Notes: generated by a model not told the origin, from the sequence alone. Shown: positions 11,482 to 20,753, counted from the stretch's first letter. The stretch: 64,000 nucleotides of DNA from Saccharomonospora amisosensis (GCF_011761185.1 NZ_JAAOYM010000001.1:2666001-2730000), one strand, 5' to 3'. Translations and numbers: made by a program.

Positions 11482-12735
11482 ATGTTCACAGCGACTGTTC
11501 CGCTCGGCCGTATCCGTGGTGTGCGCATCGGCGCGCACTGGTCCGTGCTCATCATCGTCGGGCTCATCGCCTACCTGCTGGCGACCTCGCTGCTACCCAC
11601 CGCCGTGCCGGGGCGCGCGGGCGGCTGGTACTGGTTCACCGGGATCGCCACCTCCGTGCTGTTCATGGCGTCGCTGCTGGCACACGAGGTGTCGCACGCG
11701 ATCACCGCGAGGCACTACGGGGTGCCGACCAAACGCATCACCTTGTGGATGCTGGGTGGCGCCGCCGAGTTGGAGAAGGAGCCGCCGCACCCGCGCGCGG
11801 ACTTCCTCATCGCCTTCGCCGGTCCCGCCACCAGCCTGCTGATCGGCGGCGTGTGCTGGGGACTGGCCGCGCTGGTCCAGGACCTGGTGCCGCCGCTGGC
11901 GTTCGCCGCGCTGCTGTGGCTGGGCCTGACCAACGTGGTGATCGCGGTGTTCAACCTGCTGCCTGGCGCGCCGCTGGATGGCGGCAGGCTGGTGCGGTCG
12001 GCGGTGTGGAAGCGCACCGGTGACCGGCAGCGTGCCGCCAGGGCCGCCGCCAGGGCGGGCCAGGTGCTCGGCGCCCTGCTGCTGGTCGCCGGGTTCGTCG
12101 AGGTTCTCGGTTTCGGTCAGTTCAGCGGGCTGTGGCTGGCACTCATCGGCTGGTTCCTCATCGGTGCCGCGGCGGCGGAACTCAGGCATTCGCAGCTGCA
12201 CCAGCGCCTCGGTGGGATGCCGGTACGCGAGGTGATGACACGCCACCCAGAGGTGGCTCCCGGTTGGTGGACAGTCGAGTCGTTCCTCGAGCGCACCGCG
12301 GACCGCAGCAGGCACCGGGTTTTCCCCGTCGTCTCCTTCGAAGGCGTGCCGCTCGGCGTGGTGAGCCTTGCCGAGCTGGCGCGGTTGTCCGGCGACGAGC
12401 GCATCACACGCCGCGTGGCGGATGTGTGCCGTACCCCGCCTGCCGTGCCGATCGTGCCGGCCGACACACCGGTGGAGGAGGTGCTGGCGAACACGCCACT
12501 GCGCGCGGGCCGGGATCTGGTGCTGGTCACCGAGTACGCCAACAACTCGGAGAAGACGGGGCTGGCCGGGGTGGTGAGCGCCGACGACCTTGGCAGGACC
12601 GTCGAGCTGGCCGCGTTGCGTGAGGACGCGGCCACGCGGTCCGGCGACACCGGCCGCGCGAGCGACCCGGCTACCGGTTCCGCCGCCAACGGCCAGCCGC
12701 GGCACGCGCGTACTCGACGGCAGGGAGCGCGGTGA
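11482..12735 (+). CDS. Site-2-protease-type M50 metalloprotease with CBS domains
   Basis: A 417-residue membrane zinc protease, similar in layout to Mtb Rv2625c of the DosR regulon. Several membrane helices lie in the first 230 residues. The zinc motif HEVSH (His68, Glu69, His72) and the second motif NLLPGAPLDGGR with Asp166 are both intact. A cytoplasmic C-terminal part carries two CBS-like repeats (about 235-300 and 305-370) and a polar tail. The family cuts substrates inside the membrane, often to release transcription factors; the substrate here is unknown. ATG 11482 lies one base after the GAPDH stop, so the two are co-translated. Its 3' end overlaps the convergent lycopene-cyclase-like gene by 65 bp. 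Confidence 0.9.
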   Translation: MFTATVPLGRIRGVRIGAHWSVLIIVGLIAYLLATSLLPTAVPGRAGGWYWFTGIATSVLFMASLLAHEVSHAITARHYGVPTKRITLWMLGGAAELEKEPPHPRADFLIAFAGPATSLLIGGVCWGLAALVQDLVPPLAFAALLWLGLTNVVIAVFNLLPGAPLDGGRLVRSAVWKRTGDRQRAARAAARAGQVLGALLLVAGFVEVLGFGQFSGLWLALIGWFLIGAAAAELRHSQLHQRLGGMPVREVMTRHPEVAPGWWTVESFLERTADRSRHRVFPVVSFEGVPLGVVSLAELARLSGDERITRRVADVCRTPPAVPIVPADTPVEEVLANTPLRAGRDLVLVTEYANNSEKTGLAGVVSADDLGRTVELAALREDAATRSGDTGRASDPATGSAANGQPRHARTRRQGAR

Positions 12736-13834
12736 ACAACGCCGCCTCCTCCCGCACCGAGGTGCGTTCGTCGAGGAAGCGCAGCACCGGCTCGGCACTG
12801 GACCGGTCGAACAGCCTTGCGAAGGCACGTTCCAGCTCCGAGGGGCGTGCGGTGATCACGTCGAGCAGCGCGCCGTCGAGCAGGCGGTGCCGCCGGCTCG
12901 GTTCGGCGACCGCGAACGGGTGCCCGTGCTCGGCGAGCGAGTCCGCGATGGCGACGCTGTCGCGTTGGATGCGCTCGTAGGCGTATCCGGTGCTGGGTTT
13001 GAGCAACCCGGCCGCGGTGCCGATGGCGAGCACGTGGCCTCGGCGGCGCCGCACCGGCTGGGCCGACAGCGGCAGCGCGGCGGCCTCCTCACGCTCGACG
13101 CGGTAGCGCCCCACCCGCAACACCGTGTCCAGGTACTCCGCCAGCGCCGCCCGCTGAGTGTCGCTGTCGGCTGCCACGCAGGCGACCGCGGGCGCGGCGA
13201 ACGTGGTGTGCTCCACCAGGGCATGCCTGCCGCCGAACGGCAACACGTACACGAAGCTCGCCCCGACCGACCGCGGTGTGCGGAAATCGAACAGCGTCGG
13301 CACGCGGGGGTCGAACACCTCGGCCTCGGTCTCCAGGTGCCAGCCGCGAAACACCAGCACGGCGTCGGCAGGGGGTGGGTCGGAAGGGCCGAGCACGCTG
13401 TCGAACACCCACCTCGCCTCGGTCGGCTCACCGTCGACGACCACGCGGGCGGCACCGCCCGTCCCGACTCCTGCCTCGACTCCTGCCTCGACAATGTCGT
13501 CGACGTGGCCGCGTACCCGGCGAAACCCCGGCGCGGATTCGAGCATCGGTGTCACCGTGGCCGCGAGGTCCGCGCCGCGCACGTAGCGGTAGCGGTAGGC
13601 GCCCAGGTCGAGCAGCCGCGACCGGCCGAGGGCGTGCACGTGGACCCGGTCCCAGTGGTGCCGCGCGGCGGTGTCGAGCAGTCCGGGCCGGTCGGACCAC
13701 GAGCCCCACCCGGCGGCGGTGATGTCCTTGCCGCCGTCGTCGACGATCAGCACCTCGCATCGCGGCGGTCGCCGGGTGAGATGCGCGGCCAGGGTGAGCC
13801 CGCTCAACCCGGCACCGGCGATCACGATGGTCAT
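12671..13834 (-). CDS. Lycopene-cyclase-family FAD-dependent protein
   Basis: A 387-residue flavoprotein resembling CrtY-type lycopene cyclases. The N-terminal dinucleotide-binding motif is IVIAGAGLSGL, with DxGGKD-like residues after the first beta strand. A central FDFRTPRSVGASFVYVLPFG segment and TGYAYERIQRDS near the C-terminus are typical. ATG 13834 puts the FAD motif at the very N-terminus; a longer frame adds an unlikely basic leader over the promoter region. No other carotenoid gene is visible, so a beta-cyclase role is uncertain. It is divergent from a USP/kinase operon, and the shared gap contains paired DosR-like half-palindromes. The product may be a membrane quinone- or carotenoid-modifying enzyme. 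Confidence 0.75.
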   Translation of the reverse strand: MTIVIAGAGLSGLTLAAHLTRRPPRCEVLIVDDGGKDITAAGWGSWSDRPGLLDTAARHHWDRVHVHALGRSRLLDLGAYRYRYVRGADLAATVTPMLESAPGFRRVRGHVDDIVEAGVEAGVGTGGAARVVVDGEPTEARWVFDSVLGPSDPPPADAVLVFRGWHLETEAEVFDPRVPTLFDFRTPRSVGASFVYVLPFGGRHALVEHTTFAAPAVACVAADSDTQRAALAEYLDTVLRVGRYRVEREEAAALPLSAQPVRRRRGHVLAIGTAAGLLKPSTGYAYERIQRDSVAIADSLAEHGHPFAVAEPSRRHRLLDGALLDVITARPSELERAFARLFDRSSAEPVLRFLDERTSVREEAALFTALPAVEYARAAAGRWRRNR

Positions 13835-13893
13835 GCCCGCAAGGCAACCAGCCAACCGGCCCGCTCGCCAGGCGGCCCGCCGCGAGTCCCGAC

Positions 13894-13932
13894 TTCGGCG
13901 GAAGTCCCGGCGAGCCGGGGACTTCCGGCCGC
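13894..13932. promoter_or_regulatory. Paired DosR-box-like sites E
   Basis: A forward site GGGACTTCCGGCCGC (13918-13932) is preceded by an inverted copy (GGGACTTCCGCCGAA on the minus strand, 13894-13908), forming a larger palindrome. It lies between the lycopene-cyclase-like gene (start 13834, minus) and the USP gene (start 14013, plus). A nearby tandem ACAACA-rich leader (13971-13997) precedes the USP ribosome site. Confidence 0.65.
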
Positions 13933-14012
13933 TGCGTACCGGCGACGCCGGGCCTACCGTCGGGTTCGACAACAACACACACGACAACAACACACACTGA
14001 GGGGAGTTCGGC

Positions 14013-14918
14013 ATGAACACGCCCAACCATGACGTGGGCGCGATCGTGGTCGGTGTCGACAGCACCGAGGCGTCGCTGCGGGCGGTGCGCTGGGCGGCGA
14101 ACACCGCCGCCAAGCACCACGTTCCGCTCCAGTTGGTGCACGCGGCGGGCTTTCCCGACCTCTACGTCGGTTCCACGGTGCCGCCGCCGGAGTCGTTCAA
14201 GGAGGAGCTGCGCAGGCAGAGCTGGGAGACGCTGCGCGCCGCGAGGGACATCGCCAGGCAGGCCGGTGACATCGACATCCACCCGCGGTTCGAGACCGAT
14301 CCCCCCATCCCGTTCCTGCTGCGTGCCTCGTCCGACGCGGCAATGATCGTGCTCGGTTCCTCGGGACGGACCGGGCTCACCGCTACGCTGGTCGGCTCCA
14401 CCACGCTCGCGCTGGTCGCGCACGGCGATTGCCCTGTCGTGTCGGTGCGCAGTGACTACGCCGAGGTGGCCGCCGACGACCGGCGGCCGGTGGTGGTCGG
14501 GATCGACGGAAGCCCGCTCAGCGAGCGCGCCATCGGCTACGCCTTCGACGAGGCGAGTTTCCGCCGGGTGGAGCTGGTTGCCGTGCACACCTGGAGCGAC
14601 ACCGACACCGACGTCTTCAGCGAGGCCCGCATGTACTTCGACTGGGAGCCCATGAAGGACGTCGAACAGCGGCGGCTCGCCGAGCGGCTCGCGGGCTGGC
14701 AGGAGAAGTACCCCGACGTGCCGGTGCGGCGAGTGATCGAGAAGGACAAGCCGAGGCACGAACTGCTGGAGTGGAGCCGCAGGGCCCAGCTCGTTGTCGT
14801 GGGCAGCCGCGGTCGCGGTGGTTTCACCGGAATGCTGCTCGGTTCCACCAGCCAGGCGCTGATCCACCACGCCGAGTGCCCTGTCATGGTCGCCCGCCCT
14901 GAGCGTGAAGGTAAGTGA
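14013..14918 (+). CDS. Tandem-domain universal stress protein
   Basis: A 301-residue double USP. The N-terminal domain begins IVVGVDSTEASLRAV and the second VVVGIDGSPLSERAI. ATP-binding signatures are GSSGRTGLTATLVGS and GSRGRGGFTGMLLGS. ATG 14013 follows a GAGGGGAG ribosome site. Its stop overlaps by one base the ATG of the kinase-fusion gene, the same pairing as Mtb Rv2005c (USP) next to Rv2004c in the DosR regulon. Inference: an ATP-binding stress protein under the paired box upstream. Confidence 0.92.
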   Translation: MNTPNHDVGAIVVGVDSTEASLRAVRWAANTAAKHHVPLQLVHAAGFPDLYVGSTVPPPESFKEELRRQSWETLRAARDIARQAGDIDIHPRFETDPPIPFLLRASSDAAMIVLGSSGRTGLTATLVGSTTLALVAHGDCPVVSVRSDYAEVAADDRRPVVVGIDGSPLSERAIGYAFDEASFRRVELVAVHTWSDTDTDVFSEARMYFDWEPMKDVEQRRLAERLAGWQEKYPDVPVRRVIEKDKPRHELLEWSRRAQLVVVGSRGRGGFTGMLLGSTSQALIHHAECPVMVARPEREGK

Positions 14919-16363
14919 TGTCGGCGTTCGACGAGTTCGCCGCTGTGCACGAGACCCACATCGGTGTGGTGTTCCTCGTGGGTGAGCGCGCGTACAAGCT
15001 GAAGAAGCCCGTGAATCTGGAGTTCGTGGACTTCAGCACGCCGCAGCGGCGGCTCGCCGCGTGCCGCAGGGAGGTCGAGCTGAACCGCAGGCTTTCCCCT
15101 GACGTCTACCTCGGTGTTTCCGAGGTGTCCGATGTCGACGGCGGTCCCGCGGACTACCTGGTAGTGATGCGCAGGATGCCTGAGGACCGCCGACTGTCCA
15201 CACTGGTCAAGGAGGGCGAGGACGTCTCCGAGGTGGTCGACCGGCTGGCGAGGATGATCGCCGCCTTCCACAGCACGGCGGCTCGCGGCGAGGAGATCTC
15301 CGCCGAGGGCGGCCGCGACGCCATCAGGCAACGCTGGTGCGACAGTTTCGACCAGGTGCGCCAGGTCGGTGTGCTCGACGGCGACCTTACCGCGGAGATC
15401 GAGCGGCTCACGCTGGACTTCCTGGCCGGGCGCGAACCCATGTTCCGGCGACGGATCGCGGCGGGGCGGGTGCTCGACGGCCACGGGGACCTGCTGACCG
15501 ACGACGTGTTCTGTCTCGACGACGGCCCGAGGGTGCTCGACTGCCTTGAGTTCGACGACCGGCTCCGCTGGCTGGACGGTCTCGACGACATCGCGTTCCT
15601 GGCGATGGATCTGGAGCGGCTCGGTGCCACGGAGTCCGCGCGGCGGTTGCTCGACCGCTACGCCGAGTTCGCCGCCGACCCGGCGCCTGCCTCGCTGCGG
15701 CACCACTACATCGCCTACCGGGCCTTCGTGCGAGCCAAGGTGGCGTGCCTGCGCGCCACCCAGGGCGATGCCGCGTCCCGTCGCACCGCGCGTGAGTACG
15801 CCGACCTCGCGCTGCGGCACCTGCGGGCGGGGCGGCCCCGGCTGATCATGGTCGGTGGGCTTCCCGGCACCGGCAAGTCCACCGTGGCCGGGCTGGTGGC
15901 CGACGAGCTCGGCGCCGTGCTGCTATCCACCGACCGGCTGCGCAAGGAACTCGCCGGGCGCTCACCGCGCGAATCCGCCGCCGCGGAGTACCAGCGCGGT
16001 ATCTACGCGCCCGAGCACACCGAACGCACCTACGGCGAGTTGCTTCGCCGCGCCTCGGAACTGCTGGCCGAGGGAGAAACCGTGGTGCTGGACGCGTCGT
16101 GGATACGAGCCGACGATCGCACCGAGGCCGAGCGTACCGCCGCGCGGGCTCACAGCGAGGTGGTGGCGCTTCGCTGCGTGGCTCCCGCCGAGGTGGCCGC
16201 CCAGCGGATGCGCGAGCGGCACGGCGATGTCTCCGACGCCGACCCGCGCATAGCGGCGGCGATGTCGCGGGATGTCGATTCGTGGCCGTCTGCCTCGGAC
16301 ATCGACACCTCCGGCACCCCTGCGCGGTCGCTGGCGCAGGCGCTGCGGGTGCTGGTGGACTGA
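14918..16363 (+). CDS. Rv2004c-like aminoglycoside-phosphotransferase-like / P-loop kinase fusion
   Basis: A 481-residue two-domain protein. The N-terminal half (about 1-290) is an APH-like fold that begins with HETHIGVVFLVGERAYKLKK and has the GHGDLLTDDVF catalytic loop. The C-terminal half (about 305-480) is a P-loop nucleotide kinase with Walker A GGLPGTGKST near residue 311. This matches Mtb Rv2004c, a DosR-regulon protein of unknown substrate. ATG 14918 overlaps the USP stop by one base (TGATG); an in-frame GTG at 14915 is the alternative. Resistance to aminoglycosides should not be assumed. A phosphotransferase acting on a small metabolite is more likely, by context. Confidence 0.88.
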   Translation: MSAFDEFAAVHETHIGVVFLVGERAYKLKKPVNLEFVDFSTPQRRLAACRREVELNRRLSPDVYLGVSEVSDVDGGPADYLVVMRRMPEDRRLSTLVKEGEDVSEVVDRLARMIAAFHSTAARGEEISAEGGRDAIRQRWCDSFDQVRQVGVLDGDLTAEIERLTLDFLAGREPMFRRRIAAGRVLDGHGDLLTDDVFCLDDGPRVLDCLEFDDRLRWLDGLDDIAFLAMDLERLGATESARRLLDRYAEFAADPAPASLRHHYIAYRAFVRAKVACLRATQGDAASRRTAREYADLALRHLRAGRPRLIMVGGLPGTGKSTVAGLVADELGAVLLSTDRLRKELAGRSPRESAAAEYQRGIYAPEHTERTYGELLRRASELLAEGETVVLDASWIRADDRTEAERTAARAHSEVVALRCVAPAEVAAQRMRERHGDVSDADPRIAAAMSRDVDSWPSASDIDTSGTPARSLAQALRVLVD

Positions 16364-16375
16364 GCGCCGATGAGA

Positions 16376-16635
16376 ACCCGGCCACACCGGCGAAGGAAGG
16401 GAAATCGGGGCCGTGGCGCCACCTGGCTGATCAGCTCGCGCGGGTCCTTCGCGCTGCCGCGGCGACGAAACACGCGATCGACGCGGAGCTCGCGGCACTG
16501 ATCAACCGGCCGATGACCGCAGGCCACCTCGGCGAGTGGATCGCCTGCCAGGTCCTCGACATCGAACCAGAGGCCTCGGCCGCCGCACCGCGCGGCTGTC
16601 CCGAAACCGCTGGCGCAGGTCCTTGCCCGCGATGA
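16376..16635 (+). pseudogene. Truncated gene remnant
   Basis: An open frame in good codon usage starts right after the kinase stop without a credible start codon. It encodes a charged N-terminal-like segment (GPWRHLADQLARVLRAAAA, then INRPMTAGHLGEWIA) and decays after about 80 codons into Ala/Pro-rich sequence before a stop at 16635. It looks like the N-terminal part of a small protein whose start and C-terminus are lost. I do not firmly recognise the family. It lies beside a second decayed gene on the opposite strand, so this 0.8 kb is best read as a deletion scar. Confidence 0.55.
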
Positions 16636-16676
16636 GCGGTGGTGCAGGCGGGTTCACTCGCGAGCGCCGTTGCGGT

Positions 16677-17200
16677 CAGGTGCAGGAAACGGCCTCGAGG
16701 TCCGGCTCGATCACCTCGACCGAGCGCGCGGTCACCGCGCCGCGTTCGGCCGCCTCCAGCAGCGCGGGCAGCGCCGAGCGTCCCTGACTCACCACAAGGG
16801 ACACTGCCGCGCGCCCCGCGTCGGCTGTGGTGTCGACTGCTTCCACACCCGGCAGCCGGCCGCACTCGCGGCGAACGCCGCGGCGTCGCCGTCCACGGTG
16901 AGCGCGACCCGGTCGCGCTCACCCAGCTTCGACACCAGCTCACTGCGGGTGCCCTCGGCGATCAGTCTGCCGTGGTCGATGATGCCGGCGCGGTCGCGCA
17001 GCCGCTCGGCCTCCTCCAGGTAACGGGTGGTGTAGCGGACCGCCATGCCAGCGGCCCCGAACGCCCCGGACACTGTCCATGATCGCGTGCCTGCTCTGCG
17101 GGTCCACCCCGACGGTGGACTCGTCGAGCACGAGCAGCGTCGGCTCGTGCAGCAGCCCGGCGGGGCGCGACCATCCGGTGCCGCGCCTTGACCACGGGTA
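16677..17200 (-). pseudogene. ABC transporter ATP-binding protein remnant, frameshifted
   Basis: C-terminal half of an ABC-2 type exporter ATPase. Reading leftwards, GLLHEPTLLVLDESTVGVDP (Walker B and D-loop region) is followed by a frame change to TTRYLEEAERLRDRAGIIDHG and LIAEGTRSELV. A second shift then leads to the conserved tail LLEAAERGAVTARSVEVIEP, and a further one-base loss truncates the normal DLEAVFLHLTG ending. The Walker A and signature regions are missing, the gene being cut at about 17200 next to the intact DUF3048 gene. At least three lesions plus truncation mean it cannot make a working transporter. Confidence 0.85.
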
Positions 17201-17205
17201 GGGGG

Positions 17206-18195
17206 TCACGATCCGACCAGCAGCACCCACACCGGTCCCTTCGCCAGCCGCAGTGGCTCTCCGTCCTTCGTGGTGAACCGCGTCCCCTCGGCCGCGGTTG
17301 GCCTGGACCAGGTTCCCTCGAAGGCGAGGCCGTCGCGCAGCACGGTCACCTTGCCCGTACCGACCGTGCGTGCGAACGGAGACAGCGATCCGGTGCTGTC
17401 GCGCACTCCTCGACCGGGTTCGACGCGCACCTGCTGGATGACGACCGTGGCCGCGCCGACCTGCCCGGCGCCGGAGGAGATCAGCGACGAACCGTCCAGC
17501 GACACCAGCCACCTCCGCTGCTGGGCCGACCACCGTAGGTGGTAGGAGGCCGCCCGGTAGGACACCGTGTGTTCGGTCGTCGCGCGGCCACCCGCGGGGG
17601 CCACCCCGAACCGCAGCACCCGGCTCGGGCCGGCTCCCGTTCCCACGGGGAGGTCGGCGGGCCGGGTGTAGAGGTTGTGCGGGCGCGGCCTGCCCGGGTC
17701 CCGGTAGTACGCCCCTGGGTGTGACAGCTCGGTCACGACGGTCAGCGGCGCCGCGCGCAACAGGTCCATGATCGCGGGTGCCGCTCCTGAGAAGACCAGC
17801 GTCGGGTGGCCGTACTGAGCGAGCAGTTCCGCGTCGGTCTCGCGGGCGCTGCGCACCGGGCCTGCCACGGGAGGCAGCTGACCGGAATACACCGCGGCGA
17901 GCCGGGTGAGTCCACCCTCGACCGGCTCAACGTAGACGACGTCGGCCGCGGCCAGGCCGGTCTGCGGGCGGGCGGCGCTCACGTTGTCGATCTTGACGAC
18001 CAGCACCGGATCGCGTGGCGGCGGTGTCGAGCTGGGCGCCGACGTCGTCGACGGTGGCCGCGAGGGTGGCGGCGCGGCAGGCCGCTCGTCGTCGCCGCCG
18101 AACAGCAACAGCGCCGCGACGGCAGCACCGACCACCACGAACACCGCCACGGCCGCCAGCAGCCTGCGGATGGCCTTCGCCCGCACCCGAACCAC
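17206..18195 (-). CDS. DUF3048 (YerB-like) exported protein
   Basis: 329 residues. A basic N-terminus and one hydrophobic segment (about 11-32) suggest a signal anchor or uncleaved signal. A Pro/Ser/Thr linker (about 38-60) is followed by the DUF3048 body with VVKIDNVSAARPQTGL, GPVRSARETDAELL and HNLYTRPADL. The family is a secreted or membrane-attached wall-facing protein of unknown function. GTG 18195 is used; no box is visible upstream. It abuts the ABC remnant on its 3' side, so it survives at the edge of a deletion. Confidence 0.85.
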   Translation of the reverse strand: MVRVRAKAIRRLLAAVAVFVVVGAAVAALLLFGGDDERPAAPPPSRPPSTTSAPSSTPPPRDPVLVVKIDNVSAARPQTGLAAADVVYVEPVEGGLTRLAAVYSGQLPPVAGPVRSARETDAELLAQYGHPTLVFSGAAPAIMDLLRAAPLTVVTELSHPGAYYRDPGRPRPHNLYTRPADLPVGTGAGPSRVLRFGVAPAGGRATTEHTVSYRAASYHLRWSAQQRRWLVSLDGSSLISSGAGQVGAATVVIQQVRVEPGRGVRDSTGSLSPFARTVGTGKVTVLRDGLAFEGTWSRPTAAEGTRFTTKDGEPLRLAKGPVWVLLVGS

Positions 18196-18253
18196 CTCCT
18201 CGCCCGCACCACTACAGCAGAGGCGTGGCCTCGGCGGCAGGTCCGAATGACCC

Positions 18254-19285
18254 CTAGCCCGTGCCCGTCGTGAGTACGGCGGCGCCGTTCACGCGGTCGG
18301 CAGCCAGGTCGACGAGCGCGCGGTCGGCCTGCCCCAGCGGGTATGGGGTGGTGGTGACCCGCAGCCGGTTGCTGCCCGCGAACCGCAGGAACTCGGTCGC
18401 ATCGGCGCGGGTGTTCGCGGTGACACTACGCACCTGCCGTTCCTGGAACAGGTGGCGCTGGTAGTTCAGCTGCGGGATGTCCGACAGGTGAATCCCGGCG
18501 ATCGACAGGGTGCCGCCCCGATCCAGCGCGGCCAGCGCGGGCGGCACCAGCTCGCCCGCGGGCGCGAACAGGATGGCCGAGTCCAACGGCTCCGGCGGCT
18601 GATCCGCCGCACCCTGCGTGGTCGCCGCGCCGAGTTCGGCGGCCAGTTGCCTGGCCTTCGCGCTGCGGGTCAGCACGTGCAACCGCGCGCCCTCGGCCAG
18701 CGCGACCTGCGCGGCCAGGTGCGCGCTCGCCCCGAAGCCGTAGATGCCAAGCCTGCCGCCGGGTGGCAGCTGCGCGCGCCGCAGCGCCCGGTAGCCGATG
18801 ATGCCCGCGCACAGCAGCGGGGCCAGCTCGGCGTCGGAATAGCCAGGCGGCAGCGGCAGCGCGTAGTCGGCGGGCACCGTGGTGTACTCGGCGTACCCGC
18901 CGTCGGCGTCCCATCCGGTGTAGGCGGAGTACGGGCAGAGGTTCTCCCCACCCCTGGTGCAGAAGCGGCACCGCCCGCAGGTTCCGCGTAGCCACGCGAC
19001 GCCGACCCGGTCTCCGACGGCGAACGACTCACCCGCGCCCTCGATACCCTCACCGGTCTCGACCACCTCGCCGACGACCTCGTGACCTGGCACCACGTCC
19101 GGCTTGTGCACCGGCAGGTCACCCTCCGCCACGTGCAGGTCGGTACGGCACACGCCGCATACCAGCACCCGCAGCAACAACTCACCGCGGCTCGGTTCCG
19201 GCACCGGGTCGTCCTCGTGGAACATGAGCGGCCCGTGCGGGCCGATCTGCATCGGTCCCGGCCGCGTCACCCGCCATGCGCGCAT
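18254..19285 (-). CDS. Zinc-dependent alcohol dehydrogenase
   Basis: A 343-residue medium-chain dehydrogenase. Catalytic-zinc ligands are seen at Cys46 (CGVCRTDLH) and His68 (PGHEVVG). The structural zinc has its four cysteines at 103, 106, 109 and 117. The Rossmann motif [10 protein letters not shown] follows. It is close to the AdhA (Rv1862) type, which oxidises or reduces alcohols and aldehydes with NAD(P). ATG 19285 has a good GGGGAGGAG site; a longer frame would cross the DosR-like box. It is divergent from the DoxX gene with box F in the gap, suggesting a role in reoxidising NADH during hypoxia (inference). Confidence 0.9.
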   Translation of the reverse strand: MRAWRVTRPGPMQIGPHGPLMFHEDDPVPEPSRGELLLRVLVCGVCRTDLHVAEGDLPVHKPDVVPGHEVVGEVVETGEGIEGAGESFAVGDRVGVAWLRGTCGRCRFCTRGGENLCPYSAYTGWDADGGYAEYTTVPADYALPLPPGYSDAELAPLLCAGIIGYRALRRAQLPPGGRLGIYGFGASAHLAAQVALAEGARLHVLTRSAKARQLAAELGAATTQGAADQPPEPLDSAILFAPAGELVPPALAALDRGGTLSIAGIHLSDIPQLNYQRHLFQERQVRSVTANTRADATEFLRFAGSNRLRVTTTPYPLGQADRALVDLAADRVNGAAVLTTGTG

Positions 19286-19355
19286 CCGCTCGCTCCTCCC
19301 CAACCGTGTCCGGTTCGGACACACCGACCGCCGCGACCATAGCCCCGGCCCGGTG

Positions 19356-19370
19356 AGGCCTTTCGGCCCC
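19356..19370. promoter_or_regulatory. DosR-box-like site F
   Basis: AGGCCTTTCGGCCCC is nearly a perfect palindrome, 71 bp from the alcohol dehydrogenase start (19285, minus) and 107 bp from the DoxX start (19477, plus). Confidence 0.68.
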
Positions 19371-19476
19371 GGCGCCGGACGGGCGGGGGTCGAGACACTG
19401 ATCCGGAGCCTCGCTGGGCCATCCGGCCGTTTTCGACGAGGCAACCCGAAAATAGACAATCGAACAGGAGTGGACC

Positions 19477-20085
19477 ATGTCCGTGAAAGACCAACCGCGA
19501 ATCGAGTCGATGCGGATCCCCGGCCGCGACGCCGCGGCGACAGCGGCCCGGCACGGGGCGGTCATGACGACCACCGCGGGCAAGCTCACGGCGGTCCTGC
19601 GCATCGCTACCGGCTTCGTGTTCCTGTGGGCGTTTCTGGACAAGATCTTCGGCTTCGGCTACGCCACGAGCGCGGAGCGGGCATGGATCAACGGTGGCTC
19701 GCCCACCCGCGGCTTCCTCAGCGGCGTCGACGTCGGCCCGTTCGACGCCACGCTTCGCTCGTGGGCCGGTTCGGCCTGGGCGGACTGGCTGTTCATGGCG
19801 GGCCTTGCCGGTATCGGTGTGGTGGTGACGCTCGGCATCGGCCTGCGGCTTTCCGCGCTCGCCGGGACGGTGATGATGCTGCTGATGTGGGCAGCGGAGT
19901 GGCCGCTCGACCGCGTCACCGCCTCCGGTGAGCCTTCGATGTCGACCAACCCCGTTGTGGACTACCACATCGTCTACGCGCTGGTGCTGATCGTGTTGGC
20001 CGCGGTATACGCGGGTAACACCTGGGGGCTGGGCCGCCGCTGGGCGCACCTGCCGCTGGTCAACCGCAACCGCTGGTTGCTCTGA
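19477..20085 (+). CDS. DoxX-family membrane protein
   Basis: A 202-residue protein with a soluble N-terminus and four predicted membrane helices (about residues 36-55, 105-125, 128-145 and 162-182). It has the DoxX/DoxD-like start of helix 1, [20 protein letters not shown]. Such proteins are subunits or relatives of thiosulfate:quinone oxidoreductase, or membrane oxidoreductase partners (MRC complex in mycobacteria). The partner here is unknown. A GTG/ATG start further downstream (e.g. the Met at residue 30) is possible because the first 29 residues are polar. It is followed by a G/U-pairing hairpin terminator. Confidence 0.85.
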   Translation: MSVKDQPRIESMRIPGRDAAATAARHGAVMTTTAGKLTAVLRIATGFVFLWAFLDKIFGFGYATSAERAWINGGSPTRGFLSGVDVGPFDATLRSWAGSAWADWLFMAGLAGIGVVVTLGIGLRLSALAGTVMMLLMWAAEWPLDRVTASGEPSMSTNPVVDYHIVYALVLIVLAAVYAGNTWGLGRRWAHLPLVNRNRWLL

Positions 20086-20104
20086 CCGGCGTGCGACACC
20101 CGTG

Positions 20105-20139
20105 GGCCCGTTCCTCACCCAGGTCGTGGGGAGCGGGCC
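20105..20139. terminator. Hairpin between convergent genes
   Basis: GGCCCGTTCCTCAC (20105-20118) pairs with GTGGGGAGCGGGCC (20126-20139). Its two T/C differences become G-U pairs on the plus-strand RNA. The loop is 7 nt. It lies between the DoxX gene and the CBS-BON gene. Confidence 0.75.
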
Positions 20140-20180
20140 TCGCTGCCTCATCGGTGCCTTACCGCCGTTTCAGCGCCGGC

Positions 20181-20741
20181 TCACCGGGTCCGCAGGTCCA
20201 CGCTCAGCACACCGGGAACCGTACGCACGAGTGTGCTCACCACGTGCCGTTCCGCGGAATCGCTGAAGTCGCCGCTTACGGTCACCACCCCACCCTCGAC
20301 GTCGACCTGCCAGCGATCCCGGTGGCCGTCGTAGTCGGTGAGCACCTTGCGGACGTGGGTGCCGACGGTGTCGTCAGGCCGCACGAACGGCCGCAGCACG
20401 TCCCTGCGGCTCACGATCCCCACCAGCACTCCCTCCGCCACCACCGGCACCGAGCGCAACCCGTCCCGCAGCATGACGCGGGCGATCTCGGTGACGTCAC
20501 TGACGGGCGAGACCACCTCGACCGGCGCGGTCATCACGTCGGCGACCTTCACGGTGCCGATCTCACCCGTCATGGCGCGCAGCGCGTCCGCCTCGGTGAC
20601 GATGCCGACCACCCGCTCCTCGTCGTCCACCACGGGCAGCCCGGCGTAGCCGCCCTCGGTCAGCAGCACGACAGCGTCCTTGAGCAGCGCCTGCGGCGAG
20701 GTGTTCACCACGGGCCTGCTCATGATCTCGGAAACGCGCAT
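20181..20741 (-). CDS. CBS-pair protein with C-terminal BON domain
   Basis: A 186-residue paralogue of the protein at 3828. Two CBS domains (IMSRPVVNTSPQALLKDAV, VGIVTEADALR; VGIVSRRDVLRPFVRPDD) are followed by a BON domain (about 130-185, WQVDVEGGVVTVSGDF). ATG 20741 has a GAGGAG site and lies 12 bp after the Rv1733c-like gene, so they form one operon. This places it under the box at 21479. Probably binds adenine nucleotides; the ligand is not proven. Confidence 0.88.
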   Translation of the reverse strand: MRVSEIMSRPVVNTSPQALLKDAVVLLTEGGYAGLPVVDDEERVVGIVTEADALRAMTGEIGTVKVADVMTAPVEVVSPVSDVTEIARVMLRDGLRSVPVVAEGVLVGIVSRRDVLRPFVRPDDTVGTHVRKVLTDYDGHRDRWQVDVEGGVVTVSGDFSDSAERHVVSTLVRTVPGVLSVDLRTR

Positions 20742-20753
20742 GTCGATCGCTCC

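Noticed and set aside
14918-16363. Aminoglycoside resistance gene
   Set aside because: The APH-like half is the Rv2004c type fused to a P-loop kinase in a stress operon; it is not a resistance phosphotransferase by architecture or context.
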